Source of the DNA: Antilocapra americana
Lineage: Eukaryota; Chordata; Mammalia; Artiodactyla; Antilocapridae
Assembly (NCBI GenBank): GCA_007570785.1
Contig: ML662442.1
Location: 58,076,518 to 58,140,517, forward strand
Direction of reading: 5' to 3'
DNA: 64,000 nt
Position 1 is the first letter of the stretch. Every line of letters starts with the position of its first letter. Both the position numbers and the translations under genes were made by a program. Shown here one piece after another: positions 1-12,488 of this stretch. Below the pieces are notes generated by a model. The model was not told where the DNA came from. It worked only from the letters and a program-made list of their open reading frames with translations, and did not search any database.

Positions 1-425
1 CCCTGTGCTCTATAATAGGACCTTGTTGTTATATGTGGAATCTTTTATTAAAAAACTGAGCTCATAGATGCAGAGAACAGATTGGTAATTACCATTGGTT
101 GGGGGATGAGGTGGGCAAAATGGGTGAAGCAGATCAAAAGGCACACATTTCCACTTATAAGATATATGTCATGTGGATGTAATGCACAGTATGATGGCTA
201 TGACTGTAGTTCATAATACTATATTGTACAACTGAAAGTTGTTAAGAGAGGAGATCTTAAAAGTTCTCATCACAAGAAAAAAAAACTGTAACTATATGAA
301 GAGTTTAACTAGATTTACTGTGGTCACCATTTTGCAATATACACATGTAGGGAATCATTATGTTATACATTTGAAACAAATATAATTTTATATGTCAATT
401 GTATCTCAATGAAAAAAAGCTATTT
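1..425 (+). repeat. Degenerate L1-like 3' ends
   Basis: Two pieces resemble old L1 3' UTR (agagaacagattggtaatta... gtacaactgaaagttgttaa; then atgttatacatttgaaacaa... tatctcaatgaaaaaaag). Divergence is high and the subfamily is undecided. Confidence 0.45.
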
Positions 426-548
426 TCACTATCCTTTCACTATCCTTGATATTGCAGTAAGAAGTATTAATTTTATTGAATTTTGATTTTTATGTGCACA
501 GTTTTTTAACAATCAGATCAAATAGAAAGTATACATAAAACACTTCTG

Positions 549-878
549 TGAAAGAGGAAGTGAAAGTCACTCAACCATGTCCAACTCTTTGGGACCCCAT
601 GGACTATGCAGTCCATGGGATTCTCCAGGTCAGAATACTGGAGGGGGTAGCCTTTCCCCTCTTCAGGGGATCTTCCCAACCCAGGGATCGAATCCAGGTC
701 TCCCTCATTTCAGGCAGATTCTTTACCAGCTGAGCCACAAGGGAAGCCCAAGAATATTGGAGTGGGGAGCCTATCCCTTCTCCAGTGGGTAGCCTATCCC
801 TTCCAGACCCAAGAATCGATCTGGGGTCTCCTGCATTGCAGGCAGATTCTTTGCCAACTGGGCTATCCTGCATATTAA
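549..878 (-). mobile_element. Bov-tA SINE with internal tandem duplication
   Basis: Reverse Bov-tA (gtcactcaaccatgtccaac... gagccacaagggaagccc). It is followed by a second partial copy of its own head region (gaatattggagtggggagcc... ctgcattgcaggcagattctttgcc). Two tRNA-like heads sit on one tail. Confidence 0.8.
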
Positions 879-2004
879 AATACATAGTTCTCTTACATGA
901 CTGGGTTGCAAGCCGAACTAGCCTTTTTCTCCCCTCTCTAGTAGAAAAGCATTTTTATATGAAAAAACAACTGGCAGACAAACTATGATTTTTGAGCCTT
1001 ATCTATTGGCAGATAGTTTCCTGAGAGTCAATGAAATGAGTCCGTCATTTTTGGGCAAAGGATAATTTTTGTTACCCATGATAAAATTCACATTTTGAAA
1101 AACTTGTATCTGCCAAGTTGACTGCATCCTAACAGAAAGCTATTTTAATGAGATTGTTGGAGGCCAAAAGGCAAGAATAAAGTCACAAACTTTCTTTTCA
1201 CAGTGAAGTCCAAAAAATGCTTGGGGAAAGCATGTGTACCTAGCATTATTCTTCCTCTCCCCAACTTTTTAAATTATAAGTTTCTTATACTTTCTTCTAT
1301 GAACATTTTTCAACAAATCTAAAACAAGCCCAAATTTCACCAAACTGACATTTTACTTGCATTTTCAGAAAAATTTCAAGAAGCCCTGTGCAATCTATTC
1401 TGTGAATGGTCCTGCAAACACAGCTTGGGCAGAGGAAGCATACAAAAGTCTTCACTTATATATTTTAAGAAATGTTGTATGCCATGCAACTTTGACTGGT
1501 ACAATAACAATAAGTGGCTTTCTCTCTTTGGTAACTGCCATGCTCATCAAAAGCCCACAGAGGGTGGAATTCTGTTCTCTCAGCTAAGACAGTCAGCAAG
1601 ACTGCAATCAACCCTTCCTTCTCTTCCAGAATATTTGAATTTGTTCACTATAGCAGATAAAGTCCTGATCAAAAGACAATAACTCACTATCTTACCCAGG
1701 ATATAATCGATTTTCCAAATATCTACATAAACTGAATGTAGCATTGGCAAAAAAAAAAAAAAAACCTTTTTCAATCAAAATCAACATTTCAAAAAATCTT
1801 ATTAATATTTGTTCAAATAATGTGACTTCAAAAAAGAGTATGCATAGCTTTCATGGATAGGAAAAGGTTTCAGCTAAATATAAACTGAGGTATTTTATAA
1901 CCTAGCAATAATACTCATTAAATTGTATCCATTCTGTAACAATCAACCTTAAATTGTAACTAAGGCAGATTGATGGGGGAACGCTGGAGTATTAAAAACT
2001 ACCA
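879..2004. other. CFAP206 intron, nothing recognised
   Basis: AT-rich unique sequence with an A run at 1750-1766. Short open frames (to 85 codons) have no recognisable content. I looked for further CFAP206 exons here and in 3092-3543 and 4141-4785 and found none. Confidence 0.5.
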
Positions 2005-2440
2005 TATCCTTGTCAGCCATAAAAAGAAATTTTGCCATCTGCAATGGCATAGATGGACCTGGAAGGTATCATGCTTAGTGAAATAAGCCAGATAGAGAAA
2101 AACAAGTACTGTATGTTACCACTTACATGTGGAAACCACAAAATTAAACAGACTAGTGAATATTAAAAAAAAAAAAAGACTCACAGATATAGAGAACAAA
2201 CTAGTGGCTACTAGTGGAGAAGAGGGAAAGGCAAAATAGGGATAGGGGATTAAGAGATAAAAACTACAATGTATAAAATAAATAAGCTACAAGGATATAT
2301 TTTTATAGCACAAGGAACATAGCCAATATTCTGTAATAGCTAAAAATAGAGTACTATCTTTTCAATGACTATGTTGTAGACCTGAAACTAACATTGTAAT
2401 TCAAGTATGTCTCAATAAAAACAATAACAACAAAAAGAAA
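2005..2440 (+). mobile_element. L1 3' end
   Basis: End of ORF2 (catagatggacctggaaggt, tgcttagtgaaataagccag) and 3' UTR (aatattctgtaatagctaaa... gtctcaataaaaacaataac). Confidence 0.82.
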
Positions 2441-2684
2441 CAGTGATTAAGCAGCAAGAAAGTCAGAAACTTAAGAAAACTCATTCTGACTCTGACTAAA
2501 GGGAGTATGAAAGAGTCATGAAGAGTGCTAAGGTCAGAATGTGAACTTTCTCAACATGAGCAACAAAGGGATTGGAAATGAGACATTCCAAGAAAGGTAC
2601 GAGCCCTTCAGCTTGCGTCCCTACTGAAATGAAGTTAGAATTGCTCTGCTAATGCCCTGACGATGATGATGGTGAACACTGTCA

Positions 2685-2890
2685 TCATCATCATCGTCAT
2701 CTGTCTGACAACACTGTTCTACCTTATTTACCTAGTGGGGACTATCAGTAGCCCCTTTTTACAGATGTGAGGACTAAGGCACAGAGAAGTCAAGCAATTT
2801 CATCAAGGACACAGATTTAGTAAGTAGCAATGGCAGGATTAGAACCTAGGAAATCTGGCTGCAAGACTCACACTTACCACTTCAACCCTC
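2685..2890 (+). repeat. MIR SINE
   Basis: MIR core-like ttttacagatgtgaggacta and aggcacagagaagtcaagca, then attagaacctaggaaatctg. Confidence 0.75.
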
Positions 2891-2955
2891 TACTCACCAT
2901 CCCTCTAGTAAGAGATACAAGAATAAGAACTCCAATGAGAATTTAAGACTGTCAG

Positions 2956-3077
2956 GGAATTTAAGACTTTCCTGGTGGTACAGTGGCTAAGACTCCTTGT
3001 TTCCAAAGCAGGGGGCACAGGTTCAATCCTTGGTTGAGGAGATAAGATCCCACTGAATGGCACAGCACCAAGAAGAT
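2956..3077 (+). mobile_element. CHR-type tRNA-Glu SINE with TSD
   Basis: Forward copy: gactttcctggtggtacagt, caggttcaatccttggttga, aagatcccactgaatggcac. TSD TTTAAGACTGTCAG at 2942-2955 and 3078-3091, a perfect 14-mer. Confidence 0.86.
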
Positions 3078-3543
3078 TTTAAGACTGTCAGTTGCCTGAA
3101 TACAACTCATGAGTGAAAGCTGTGAGAAGATACTACAGAACGAACACATCCTCCACAACATCCTTAGAGTATTTGTGACAGTTTCCCAAACTTCTTTCTT
3201 ATAATATCCCTTTTGAGCCTAAAGGAAAAAAGTAAATATGAGATTCTGCTCCTGTGGACCCCTATGCACTCAAACTGACTGTGAAATCCTCTTAGTATCT
3301 GACTAGTTACATAAGGCGCTAGCCACAAGTTCACGTTAGGGGAACATCTACCCTAAAGAATCATTTGGTTTCAGAGAGCTGACCTAGAGTCCTCCCTTCT
3401 GAAGGCAAACAGATAGTAGGCCAGCTGTGAGGACCCCTCCTAGTTTGTTGTCATGAATTCATGTCTTTGAATGTTATCTTTCTTTCCTCTGCAGTGGAGG
3501 TTAGGAGAGAAGACAGATCTAGGGCATCCAAAAGCAGTATCAA

Positions 3544-3835
3544 GGGATTTCCCTGGCGGTCCAGTGGTTGGGAATCCATCTTTCAAGGTGGGGGACGTGG
3601 GTTCAGTCCCTGGTCGGGAACTAGCATGACACGTGCTGTGGAGCAACTAAATGGGTACGCCACAACGAGAGACCCTGCGTGCCACAACTACTGAAGCCCA
3701 GGTGCTCTGGAGCCTGCACGCTGCCTGTGCCTGCACGCCACAAGTAGAGAGTCCATGCACCGCAAGGAAAGATCTCACATGACACAGTGAGGCTCCTGAG
3801 TGCCACAACAAAAACCTGACACAGCCGTATCAAAA
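3544..3835 (+). mobile_element. CHR-2-like SINE
   Basis: Forward copy: ggatttccctggcggtccag, gtgggttcagtccctggtcg, then the CHR body with repeated 'gccacaa' and 'cctgcacg' blocks. Confidence 0.82.
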
Positions 3836-4019
3836 CAAATGAACAAAGTACTATTGAGTCATCAAAATACAAGTGAAAACAAAAAGGGGGGCAGAGTACA
3901 GCCTACTGTATCCCTCAAGACATTAGTATTCACTTGTACAAAAGACAGTTCCACCAATCCTATGGTCTTATGGGTACTGGAAAATATGAGGCTGTGTGAA
4001 GGTAAACAGTGACCAGGGG

Positions 4020-4138
4020 GGTGGATGTGTTAATCAATTCAGTGGGGGAATATAGAGGTATATCAAGTCAAAACATTGTACAATTTAAATATCCTACAAC
4101 TTTGTCAATTACACCTCAATATAGCTAGGGGGAAAAAC
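4020..4138 (+). repeat. L1MA-like 3' end
   Basis: tatcaagtcaaaacattgta... ttgtcaattacacctcaata resembles an old L1 3' terminus. Confidence 0.6.
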
Positions 4139-4789
4139 CAGAAAACAAAATAGTAACTGGTAGAAACTTAGTTTGCTGCCATGATACAGTTAACAAACTA
4201 TTCCTTGGAATCTTAGGATGGCTTGGGAATGCTCCTTGAGGAAAAGGGCCTTTGATCCATTTTTCTAGATACTTGCTTTATATTCTTAGGAGTAAGTAAA
4301 CTTGTTCTGAGTAAGTTTCTATCAGAAAGGGCTCTGATGCTTTAAAAAAAAAAAAAGAGTTGAAAGTGACCACTTTACCATACCATATTTTCCAATTCTT
4401 TGATAGTATTTGGTTTGTTTATTAGATCTAGAGAAACAGGAGAAAAATCTTCTCCACCAATTTTTACAATTAGAACAAGTAATCACATAAAAGTTCTTTG
4501 AGTGGTAACGACCTGCCAAACTATATGCTAGACCCTTGCTCTGAGTGAAAGCACACAGTGCAACATGTCTTATACACAGACAGATACCTGCATCACCATA
4601 GCAACCATGCACAATCAGATTAGCAAGGACCAAAGAGAATCAACTCCCCAAAATCCTCTCAACACACCTTCATCAACATCAGCCTCCAACTCTCCCATTT
4701 CTATTTTAGTCCTTGATCCTACAGACGCAATATACGCTGAACAGTTATTAAGATTGCTTTCTTTATCAATGACCTGGTCACCCCATAAT

Positions 4790-4948
4790 AGATAAGGAGG
4801 TTGTGCTAAACAACAAAGGCCCTACTATATAGCATGGGGAACTATAGTCAATATCCTATGATAAACCATTATGGAAAAGAATGTTTAAAAAGTTGGAACC
4901 TGGATCAGAGTAAGTGAAAATGTTGGAACCTGGATCACAGAAAGTGCT

Positions 4949-4977
<29 letters not shown>
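4790..4977 (+). mobile_element. L1 3' end with poly(A)
   Basis: actatatagcatggggaact, aatatcctatgataaaccat, then a partly repeated gttggaacctggatcaga unit and a poly(A) run at 4948-4974. Confidence 0.75.
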
Positions 4978-4979
<2 letters not shown>

Positions 4980-5068
4980 TTTAATAAGTGGTTTTTTTTT
5001 TAAATTAAGTTAAACATTTAATTCAAAGCATTCTGTGGAAATGGCCAGCTCTTAAGACATTAACTCAC

Positions 5069-5277
5069 CAAAATGACCTGAAGGAAGATCTCGCATTGCC
5101 GCACGTTATACAGGGCTTCTCTTAACATATAGGGCTGAAGTTCTTGACTCATGAGTGGATTTTTTGCTACCTTCTCCAGGATGGCTGTGTAGCGGTATGC
5201 CTGGTCCTGAACCACCTCAAGCTGGGAATCAACATGCTGAGTGGTGGCTGGGATTGCTTCCTGTAGAATAGCTGGCA
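5069..5277 (-). CDS. CFAP206: CFAP206 coding exon 6 (residues 211-280)
   Basis: A 209-bp exon after an AAACCAG acceptor, encoding LPAILQEAIP...RQCEIFLQVIL. It ends at TTTG|GTGAGT, a near-consensus donor, in phase 0. An internal CAG|GTCATT is a weaker alternative and was not chosen. The next exon is not in the window. Confidence 0.93.
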
Positions 5278-6107
5278 CTGGTTTGAAAAGTATAATAAAA
5301 CAAACATGAGGCAAGCTAAAAGAATTCAGGAAAAAAAGCCTAGAAAGTGTCATATTTAAACAGTAGATTGAGTCAGGGTTTTTTTCTTAACCAAAATAAT
5401 AATAAGGAGGCAGGTGTTTCACCATTTCTATATCAGGAAGGAAAGAACCCAAAAAGAAAAACCTATCAAAAAACAAACAAAACAAAACACCACACTGCCA
5501 GAATAAGAACCAAAAATTAAAGCAGATCACCTTTTGTCAATAAAATATAGAAGAGTCTAAAGAACAGACAGGCTTTGGTGTTATGTGCTATTAATTATGT
5601 GCTTCTAGAAAAGCCACTGTATCTCTTCTTCTGTGAATCTCCTTTACTGCTTGTAAAAAAGGAAATAAAAGCATACCACTTAAGAAGCTCACTGGGATAC
5701 AGAAAAACAACAGAATCATCTAGCAAAGTAGGGAAATTTAAGAAGAATGGGAATTGGACTTTTTAGAACACTTTTTAAATTGCAAAAACAATTACCCTAT
5801 TGTACCAGATCAGTGATCTGGTAAAAGACACTAACACCTCCTCAGTGAGCCTACATGTGTATCAGATATACAAGGAATTTACTCCACTGGTTGGTCTTTG
5901 AGCAAATATTTCAACAAATGCTTTCAAACTTACAGATAATGAATGAATTAAGTATGTAACAGCATAGCAGAGGCTCTGGATTTATAGACTTGAAAATATT
6001 CTCCTCTTATTCTATTTCATTCCATTAACCACATCGGCAACAGTTTTCTTTTCAGGGTGATTTTTATTCTTTGAATCACTGAATTTTACTCCATTTTGGT
6101 TATTTGG
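5278..6107. other. CFAP206 intron 5, nothing recognised
   Basis: AT-rich, no repeat family or motif recognised apart from simple A-rich runs. Confidence 0.5.
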
Positions 6108-6332
6108 CTTGGAGGATTTCCCAGGGGGTACCAATGGCAAAAACTCCATCTGCCAATGCAGGAGATGTAAGAGACGCAAGTTCAATCTCTGGGTTGGGAA
6201 GATCCCCTACAGTAGGAAATAGCAACCACTCCAGTTTTCTTTTCTGGAAAATCCCATGGACAAAAGAGCCTGGTGGGCTACAGTTCATGGGATTGCAAAG
6301 AGCCAGACACAACTGAGCATATACGCATGCAA
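6108..6332 (+). mobile_element. Bov-tA SINE
   Basis: Forward orientation: tRNA-like head (ggatttcccagggggtaccaa), B-box-like gcaagttcaatctctgggt, then BovB-derived body to ccagacacaactgagc. In CFAP206 intron 5, antisense to the gene. Confidence 0.85.
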
Positions 6333-6420
6333 AGAACATAACGGTCCATTGAATTGGGGAGGCTGGACTCTACGAGGTCCTCTCAATCCTTTTACTGATT
6401 TAAGCCCCATACTAGCCTCA

Positions 6421-6573
6421 TGTGCGGTGCGTGCTCAGTCGTGTCCAACTCTTTGCGACCTAATGGACTGTAGCCCACCAAGCTCATTTGTCCATGGAAT
6501 TTCCAGGTAAGAATACTGGGTGGGTTGCCATTTCCTACTCCAGGGGACCTTCCCAATGCAGGGATCAAAGTCC
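6421..6573 (-). mobile_element. Bov-tA SINE, partial
   Basis: Reverse orientation: tgctcagtcgtgtccaactc through catttcctactccaggggac to aatgcagggatcaaag. The tRNA head is incomplete. Confidence 0.8.
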
Positions 6574-6783
6574 CTAGCTTCATGGTACATAAAAATGTAT
6601 GGTCTTGTCCCAATAAAATGAAAGATGGCTATACATTATAAACAGTAGCAGTACCTAAGGTATACTCAAAACTGCAAACATTAAATCTAAGAATGCCAGT
6701 GGTGTACTGTGTATTATTTTCCTCTGTTCCCATTAAATTTTAAACCTGTGTAACCTATAGAATTAACCTAATGATATACCTAC

Positions 6784-6942
6784 AGTCATCAATGCCTTCT
6801 CCTCCCTTTCCACAGTCTCGGTTAAATAAACGAATTCCAGTCACAATCATGGTGAGTTCTTTCAGCTGGCGTTCTTTGTCCTTCTTAGAAAGGGTTAGAA
6901 ATGTCCCAAGTTCAGTTTGAGGAAACACACTCTGTAGGGCAG
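6784..6942 (-). CDS. CFAP206: CFAP206 coding exon 5 (residues 158-210)
   Basis: A 159-bp exon after a TGTTTAG acceptor. With the leftover base it encodes AALQSVFPQT...GGEGIDD and one base of the next codon. The donor is GACT|GTAGGT; this was preferred over a GT four bases downstream because joining to exon 6 then gives Asp-Leu-Pro in frame. Confidence 0.93.
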
Positions 6943-7759
6943 CTAAACAAACCACAAAAGGGACAACAAAATGGTACGATAAAGATACCAGAACTTAAAT
7001 AACAAGTCTCTTTCAGCAGAAAGCTAAGGGGCTTGTCTTTTTAGAGTTACTTAGATGATTCTTTAACTGTCTGATACCTGATTCCAGAATACTTGGCAAA
7101 ATTTAGCATACATCAAAGCTGAGCTGCTAAAAATAATGCCATTGCCTCACATCTGTTTCAACAATTATGCATCCATCAGTAATTTTTTGGCAATGGGCAT
7201 TAAAACAAGCTTCCTAAGTAGGATTCTGAGTAGGAAAAAAAATGGTGCTTTAAAAGAATTATGAAAAAAATAAAAGAATTATGGAAGAAAGTCATGGAAA
7301 GATTAGAAATACTGTCTATTCCTTATCTTGTATGTGAAATTGGGCAAGTATTTCCTAAGGATAAAACAGCATTGTTTACCTTCATCTATCCTAGATGACA
7401 GACTCAACTCCTTTCACCAGTATGAAATTTACTCTCGCGGCATTTCCCACTCCTCAGCCAGCCTGATACTCTTAATCATACTGCCAATGCTTCTCTAATG
7501 AGGAGTAACAGGTCCCTAGGTACATACAGCTCTAAGAAGATAAACATATTCACTTCCCAGAGGTGCTACTTGAGTTTCCGTGATGCTACATTGTGTAAGA
7601 GGGATGTGGGTCAATTTTAACCTCTTATTTGTGCTAGTTTTTTTTTTTCAGACAAAAGGAGAAAACTTCAATGTTCAACACTTGTAATTCACCATATTTT
7701 ATAAGATAGGATGTTCGTGTATGTCCACACATGGAATGGAGATGGTGTACATTTTTTAC
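6943..7759. other. CFAP206 intron 4, nothing recognised
   Basis: Unique AT-rich intron. The same holds for 7949-8695 (with a TATA-rich patch at 8268-8320) and 8921-9512 in intron 3. Confidence 0.5.
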
Positions 7760-7948
7760 CTGTTGCCTCTCTGACAATCTTGATGTCTGTCGGGGACCCC
7801 AGCCCAGAGCGCAGTAACACGTAGCTGACGATCTTCCGGTAGAGGCTTTCCAGCTCCTCTCGGACACATGCTCGATTGTCTGTAATCTCTCTGCTAACAG
7901 AACTTAATCTAGACTCTATGACCCGGTGATGTTCTTCAAGAAATTCCT
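7760..7948 (-). CDS. CFAP206: CFAP206 coding exon 4 (residues 95-157)
   Basis: A 189-bp exon after a TTTTTAG acceptor, encoding EEFLEEHHRV...DIKIVREAT and one base of the next codon. The donor is ACAG|GTAAAA (phase 1). The segment is rich in charged helices (ESRLSSVSREITDNR), typical of the CFAP206 N-terminal half. The open frame continues past the donor only into intron. Confidence 0.95.
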
Positions 7949-8704
7949 CTAAAAATGACAATAGACAATGTTCCATATATTGATACTTAGAATTCTTCTC
8001 CCATAAGAAAGTAGGACCACAGAGGGAAATGGCATGGTATGGCAATTCTACTGCATGAAAACAAGTATTTTCTTATGATATAGTCATCAAAACAAAAAAA
8101 TAAAGAGTAGCCAGCAAGTAACTTCAAGACAAAATCTAGGGGGAAAGATATACTACAATGATTTAAATGGCATACTTTGTCAAAACATGTAAGACTTTTA
8201 AACAGACAATCCAAACATAATAGATAGGGCTAAAACCTCCTAGTTAAGCAGAAAGTATACAAGACATTATATAATATACATTATAAACATATACAGTATA
8301 AATATATGTACTATCTATATGCTGTCGGTAAGCACATGTAGCATACTGTATGTAAGCAAATACAAATACCCATATAAATAGTATTCCTCCTCAACTATGT
8401 GTGTTTCTATTTTAGTTCTAGATAAATTTCCTCTGAATAGCATTACTGTAATACAATGTCATATCAAGAACTGTATCCCTCTCCCTTCTTCCTGTGATAC
8501 AATGAGGTTAAAGCTTAATTGTGGCAGGAGCCACACTTCACCAGCACTATAATTTTTGTAACTAAGTCAATTAGACACCCTCTAACAAGAGCAATAATTA
8601 AAATACCAACCATACACAATTCATAGCTATAACTTTACCACAAAAACTCAAACTTTGAGAAAAATCTAAATTACATCAATTCATTACTGTTGTTTTAAAA
8701 TGTC

Positions 8705-8911
8705 ATTGTGATGGTTTAGTCACTAAGTTGTGTCCAACTTGTGACCCCATGGACTGTAGCCTGCCAGGCTCCTCTGTCCATGTGGATTCTCTAGGCAAGG
8801 ATACTGGCGTGGCTGCCAGCTCCTTCAGGGGGTCTTCCCAACCCAGGAATCAAACCCAGGTCTTCTGCGTTGCAGGCAGATTCTTTACCAACTGAGCTAC
8901 AAGGGAAGCCC
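8705..8911 (-). mobile_element. Bov-tA SINE with TSD
   Basis: Full reverse Bov-tA in CFAP206 intron 3. TSD TAAAATGTC at 8696-8704 and 8912-8920. Confidence 0.88.
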
Positions 8912-9512
8912 TAAAATGTCTTTACTATTAATCAGAAAAGCAAGATACATGATTTTACACATATAGCATAACTAAAAGTTTAGTATATAGAGGGAAAAAA
9001 GACAATGAAAATCACCAAATGGTTAATAATGATTCCATTACAGTCAAGCAGAGGCAATCTTTGTTTCCCTCTTTATGTTGTTTTCAGTTCATCTCAGATG
9101 TAATAAATGATTTACATACAAAATATGTTCTGAGCTTATATTTCCCATCATTAACTTCATTTTTAGGTAAGTTACATAATTTAGGAAAGCATTATGATAT
9201 AATAATATAAACCAGGAACCAAAAAGATCAGCAAATTAAAAATTTTAACTTCAGTGGGCTGGCTGCTTTACGATATTATGTATTAGTTGTATATCAGTTA
9301 AAGCACAGTAGACTCAGAAACTTTTGACACTCATTATGGCCAATGGTCTAATTTAGCGTCTCCAATATTATTACATTCTTCAAAGTTGGAAAAAATTTCA
9401 AAAGACAGACAAAAAAGTTAAATTGTTCTTCATCAACCAAATGAAGCCCCATAACCTGAAATACAATATGCATCTCTTTTAAAGGGTATCAATATAGGTA
9501 GATATATGTTAC

Positions 9513-9603
9513 CTCGACTTGTATAATTCATATCAAAGTAGACTTGCATCTTAATGGTGTCCAGGGAAGGATTTTTGCTGTCCAATAGCCGATTCACACA
9601 AAG
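9513..9603 (-). CDS. CFAP206: CFAP206 coding exon 3 (residues 65-94)
   Basis: A 91-bp exon after a CTTTTAG acceptor, encoding LCVNRLLDSK...YFDMNYTSR plus the first base of the next codon. The donor is CGAG|GTAACA (phase 1). The split codon completes with AG from exon 4 to give glutamate, restoring the frame. Confidence 0.93.
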
Positions 9604-10124
9604 CTAAAAGAGAACATCCCATAAATACTTCTAGTTAGATTTTCTGAAGCACTTAGAAGTATTTTCCAATGTTATTTTTAAAATCAAAGAGAAACATCAA
9701 AGCAATAGCTTCTGATATTTATCTACCAATAACCCCTTTTATTATTTTTTCCTCAGAACTTCATGCTTTATAGATTATTTAACCAATGACATTTATTAAC
9801 TAATAGGCTGTTTCCCCTGAGTTAGCCAGTATTACCATGCCGAGGTGGCTAATAGTCTAGTTGGAGGCAAGGACCTCGACAAGGTTAGTCTCTGAAGACT
9901 GAATGTGGGTGGACATTGCATGCTTATGCTCATGTCTGGAGCTCTTCCTGAGTTCCTCATTAGCATTTATTTGAACCTTCATGCTCCTTTTTTTTAGCTA
10001 ATGCTGGAGGTCATGTGCATTTTATAAGAAGCTGCTGTGGCCACCATCCTCTGCTCACAGACGATCTCTGACCCTGCCTTCTGTTTCAGAATTTCTCCCT
10101 CTGGTCCATTTTCTCCTGTCTGCA

Positions 10125-10150
10125 CCCACCCCCCCGCCCCCCGCCCCCGC
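10125..10150. repeat. C-rich tract
   Basis: Runs of 4-7 C separated by single bases in CFAP206 intron 2; G-rich on the sense strand. Confidence 0.7.
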
Positions 10151-10561
10151 TCCCTCCTCCACCGACACACTCAGAGACAGCTCATCCTCCTCCTCTGTTT
10201 TGCCCTTTTAGGATAAATAGCCACCCACCTGAACTTTTCTTTTCTCCTCTCTTTTCCATCCCCCAAACCCACTCTTCCCTATCTCATGTTAGACTTTATG
10301 TCTGTAGCTGGCAGGCACATCAACAGCTTCACTCAGCCCACCTCCCAGGGCACCAACACTACTTTCCTGGGAGAAGGGAGAGGAGAAAGCAGAAGTGAGG
10401 ATGGGACACCTGAACCGTTCCAGGTGGAGAGGTGCTGGTACAAGCACAGACTTCACAAATGCAAAGATTAGCTTATCCACATGATTCTTAATTGAGAAAA
10501 AAGGAAACATTCTTTATCACTTGAATTATGATATAAATTGACAATTAATGTCCCTGTCACA

Positions 10562-10742
10562 TTAAAAGTACACTGAGCATAGGGAACTATATTCAATATC
10601 CTGGGATAAACCATAACAGAAAAGAATATAAAAAAGAATTTATATATGTGTATAACTTACTCACTTTGCTGTGCAGTGGAAATTAACACAATATTGTAAA
10701 TCAACTACACTTCAATAAGAAAAATAAAATTCAAAAAATATA
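10562..10742 (+). mobile_element. L1 3' end
   Basis: agcatagggaactatattca, gataaaccataacagaaaag, gtaaatcaactacacttcaa and an A-rich tail. Confidence 0.82.
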
Positions 10743-11824
10743 GCATACTTTATTCTTGCCAACTTAGTTAAGTTGGGGGAGGAATTGCTTCTTGAGCCAT
10801 GAAAAAGAGCAAAAACACTTTCTGCCCTTCCTTGGTTCATCTCCACAGCTTTCCAACAAAATTTCTGGCTGACCAGTAGTCATTTCCCCTATTGCTGATA
10901 ACAGGCTTTATAGTACATTCTCAGTTTCAGCACAGAAATACCCAGCCCTCAGCTGCCATAGAGAATCATGGAGTTTTTTCTGCACGGTTATCCTAACAAC
11001 ATATTCCCCAGTTCCAGGCTTCCAAAGCTCTTCTGGACCCTCTAACATCTGCGGACAGACCTGTGTTCCACTATGCAAATTGCTGGCTGAGAGACAAGAT
11101 GAAAGTGGTGAAAATTTTCTCTGCCATTTGTTTGAGATCAGAAAAATATCCACATACAAGTTTGGGAAAGCTTGTTTCAAATCTTTTGTGTGAAGGAGGG
11201 AATTAAAATCATTAAGCCCAGGGGAAAAAATAATGTTGAAATTTTAGGAAATCCATTCACAAATATTTAGAAAATAAACATTTAAGCATCCCAGTGAGTC
11301 AAACTTAAAACATATGGAAAAATTAATAGTATCTAAAGTTCCTGCCTGCTTTAATTCTTACAACTGCTTTTCAGGCATATCTACTTGATTTCTTTTTTTT
11401 TTTGTTTTTCTTCTGTAGTAGATCCTTTATGGTTAGCTCTTCATCTGTTTTAAATACAGCAGTGTATAGATGTCAATCTCAAATTCCCAAACTATCCTAT
11501 GAATCACTTTGCTCTTGGGTTCAAGTTTTCTTTTAGAAAACACAAATTACATTGAATCAATAATTGTATGAATGTGAATTTGTATATAACTTAACTGTAT
11601 ATAAGTCAGTTAATAATTTTCTCAATGTCTCATTAGATGAATAAGATGTCTCTAAAATGCTGCAGCAGACACTGCTACCCGCCAGCATTCATACCCCTCC
11701 TTCCTTACTAACAAAGCCTCAATCTGGATTAAGGCAGAGATTTTCTTTCAGCTAAAAAAGGAAAGAGGGAAATAATCAATATCCCAGGCTCACTTGCATT
11801 ATCATTCTATTCAATAAATGCAAG

Positions 11825-12039
11825 GGCTTCCCAGAAGGCACAGTGATAAAGAATCCACCCGCCAATGCAGGAGACACAGGAGATGTGGTTCAGTCCCTGG
11901 GTTGGGAAGGTCCCCTAGAGAAGGAAATGACAACCCACTCCAGTATTCTTGCCTGGAAAATTCCACAGACAGAGGAGTCTGGCAGGCCACAGTGCATGGC
12001 TGGCAAAGAGTCAGACATGACTGAGCACGCACACAGGCC
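11825..12039 (+). mobile_element. Bov-tA SINE
   Basis: Forward copy (gggcttcccagaaggcacag... agtcagacatgactgagcac). Imperfect TSD ATAAATGCAAG / ATAAATGGAAA on either side. Confidence 0.86.
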
Positions 12040-12404
12040 ATAAATGGAAAGAGATGGGAGGGATTCTGGGAAAGCCCATTGTTTTCCAAAAACAAAGTGA
12101 CAGATCCAACTGCACACACATTTTGACCTTTGTGCGCTCACCTTATACCTGCCTAAAGGTGAAAGTGCTTTCTTGCGACCCTGGGGTGAAAACACATGCA
12201 TGATGGTAACCTAGGAAGCCCGGAAAAACAACTTATGAACCTCTAGACTTCATTTTATGAGAAAAAAATTAATCTCTCATTTGTTTGCACCACTGTTTGG
12301 TGAGGTTTTGTTTCATGGAGCTGAAGGCACTATTGATCAACACAAATCAAATATTTAGAATTGTGAGTAAACCATTCAAAATATGAGAAATGTTAGATAA
12401 TCAC

Positions 12405-12488
12405 CTTTACCAGTTTCTGCACATCACTTTTTGTGAGCGTTCTATCTGTGTTAAAGCCGTTACTTGGGTCCAGAACAACAGCTTTCAC
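12405..12488 (-). CDS. CFAP206: CFAP206 coding exon 2 (residues 37-64)
   Basis: An 84-bp exon, phase 0 at both ends, read after a CTCTCAG acceptor and ending AAG|GTGATT. It encodes 28 residues, VKAVVLDPSN...SDVQKLVK. It is too short to stand out as an open frame and was found by extending from its neighbours. Confidence 0.93.

Larger units (their letters stand above)
9604..12404. other. CFAP206 intron 2, non-repeat parts
   Basis: Apart from the C-rich tract, the L1 end and the Bov-tA listed separately, nothing was recognised. Open frames at 10286-10510 and 10908-11180 look random. Confidence 0.5.

Noticed and set aside
1..5068. Seventh CFAP206 coding exon
   Set aside because: No minus-strand frame here continues the CFAP206 sequence with good splice sites.
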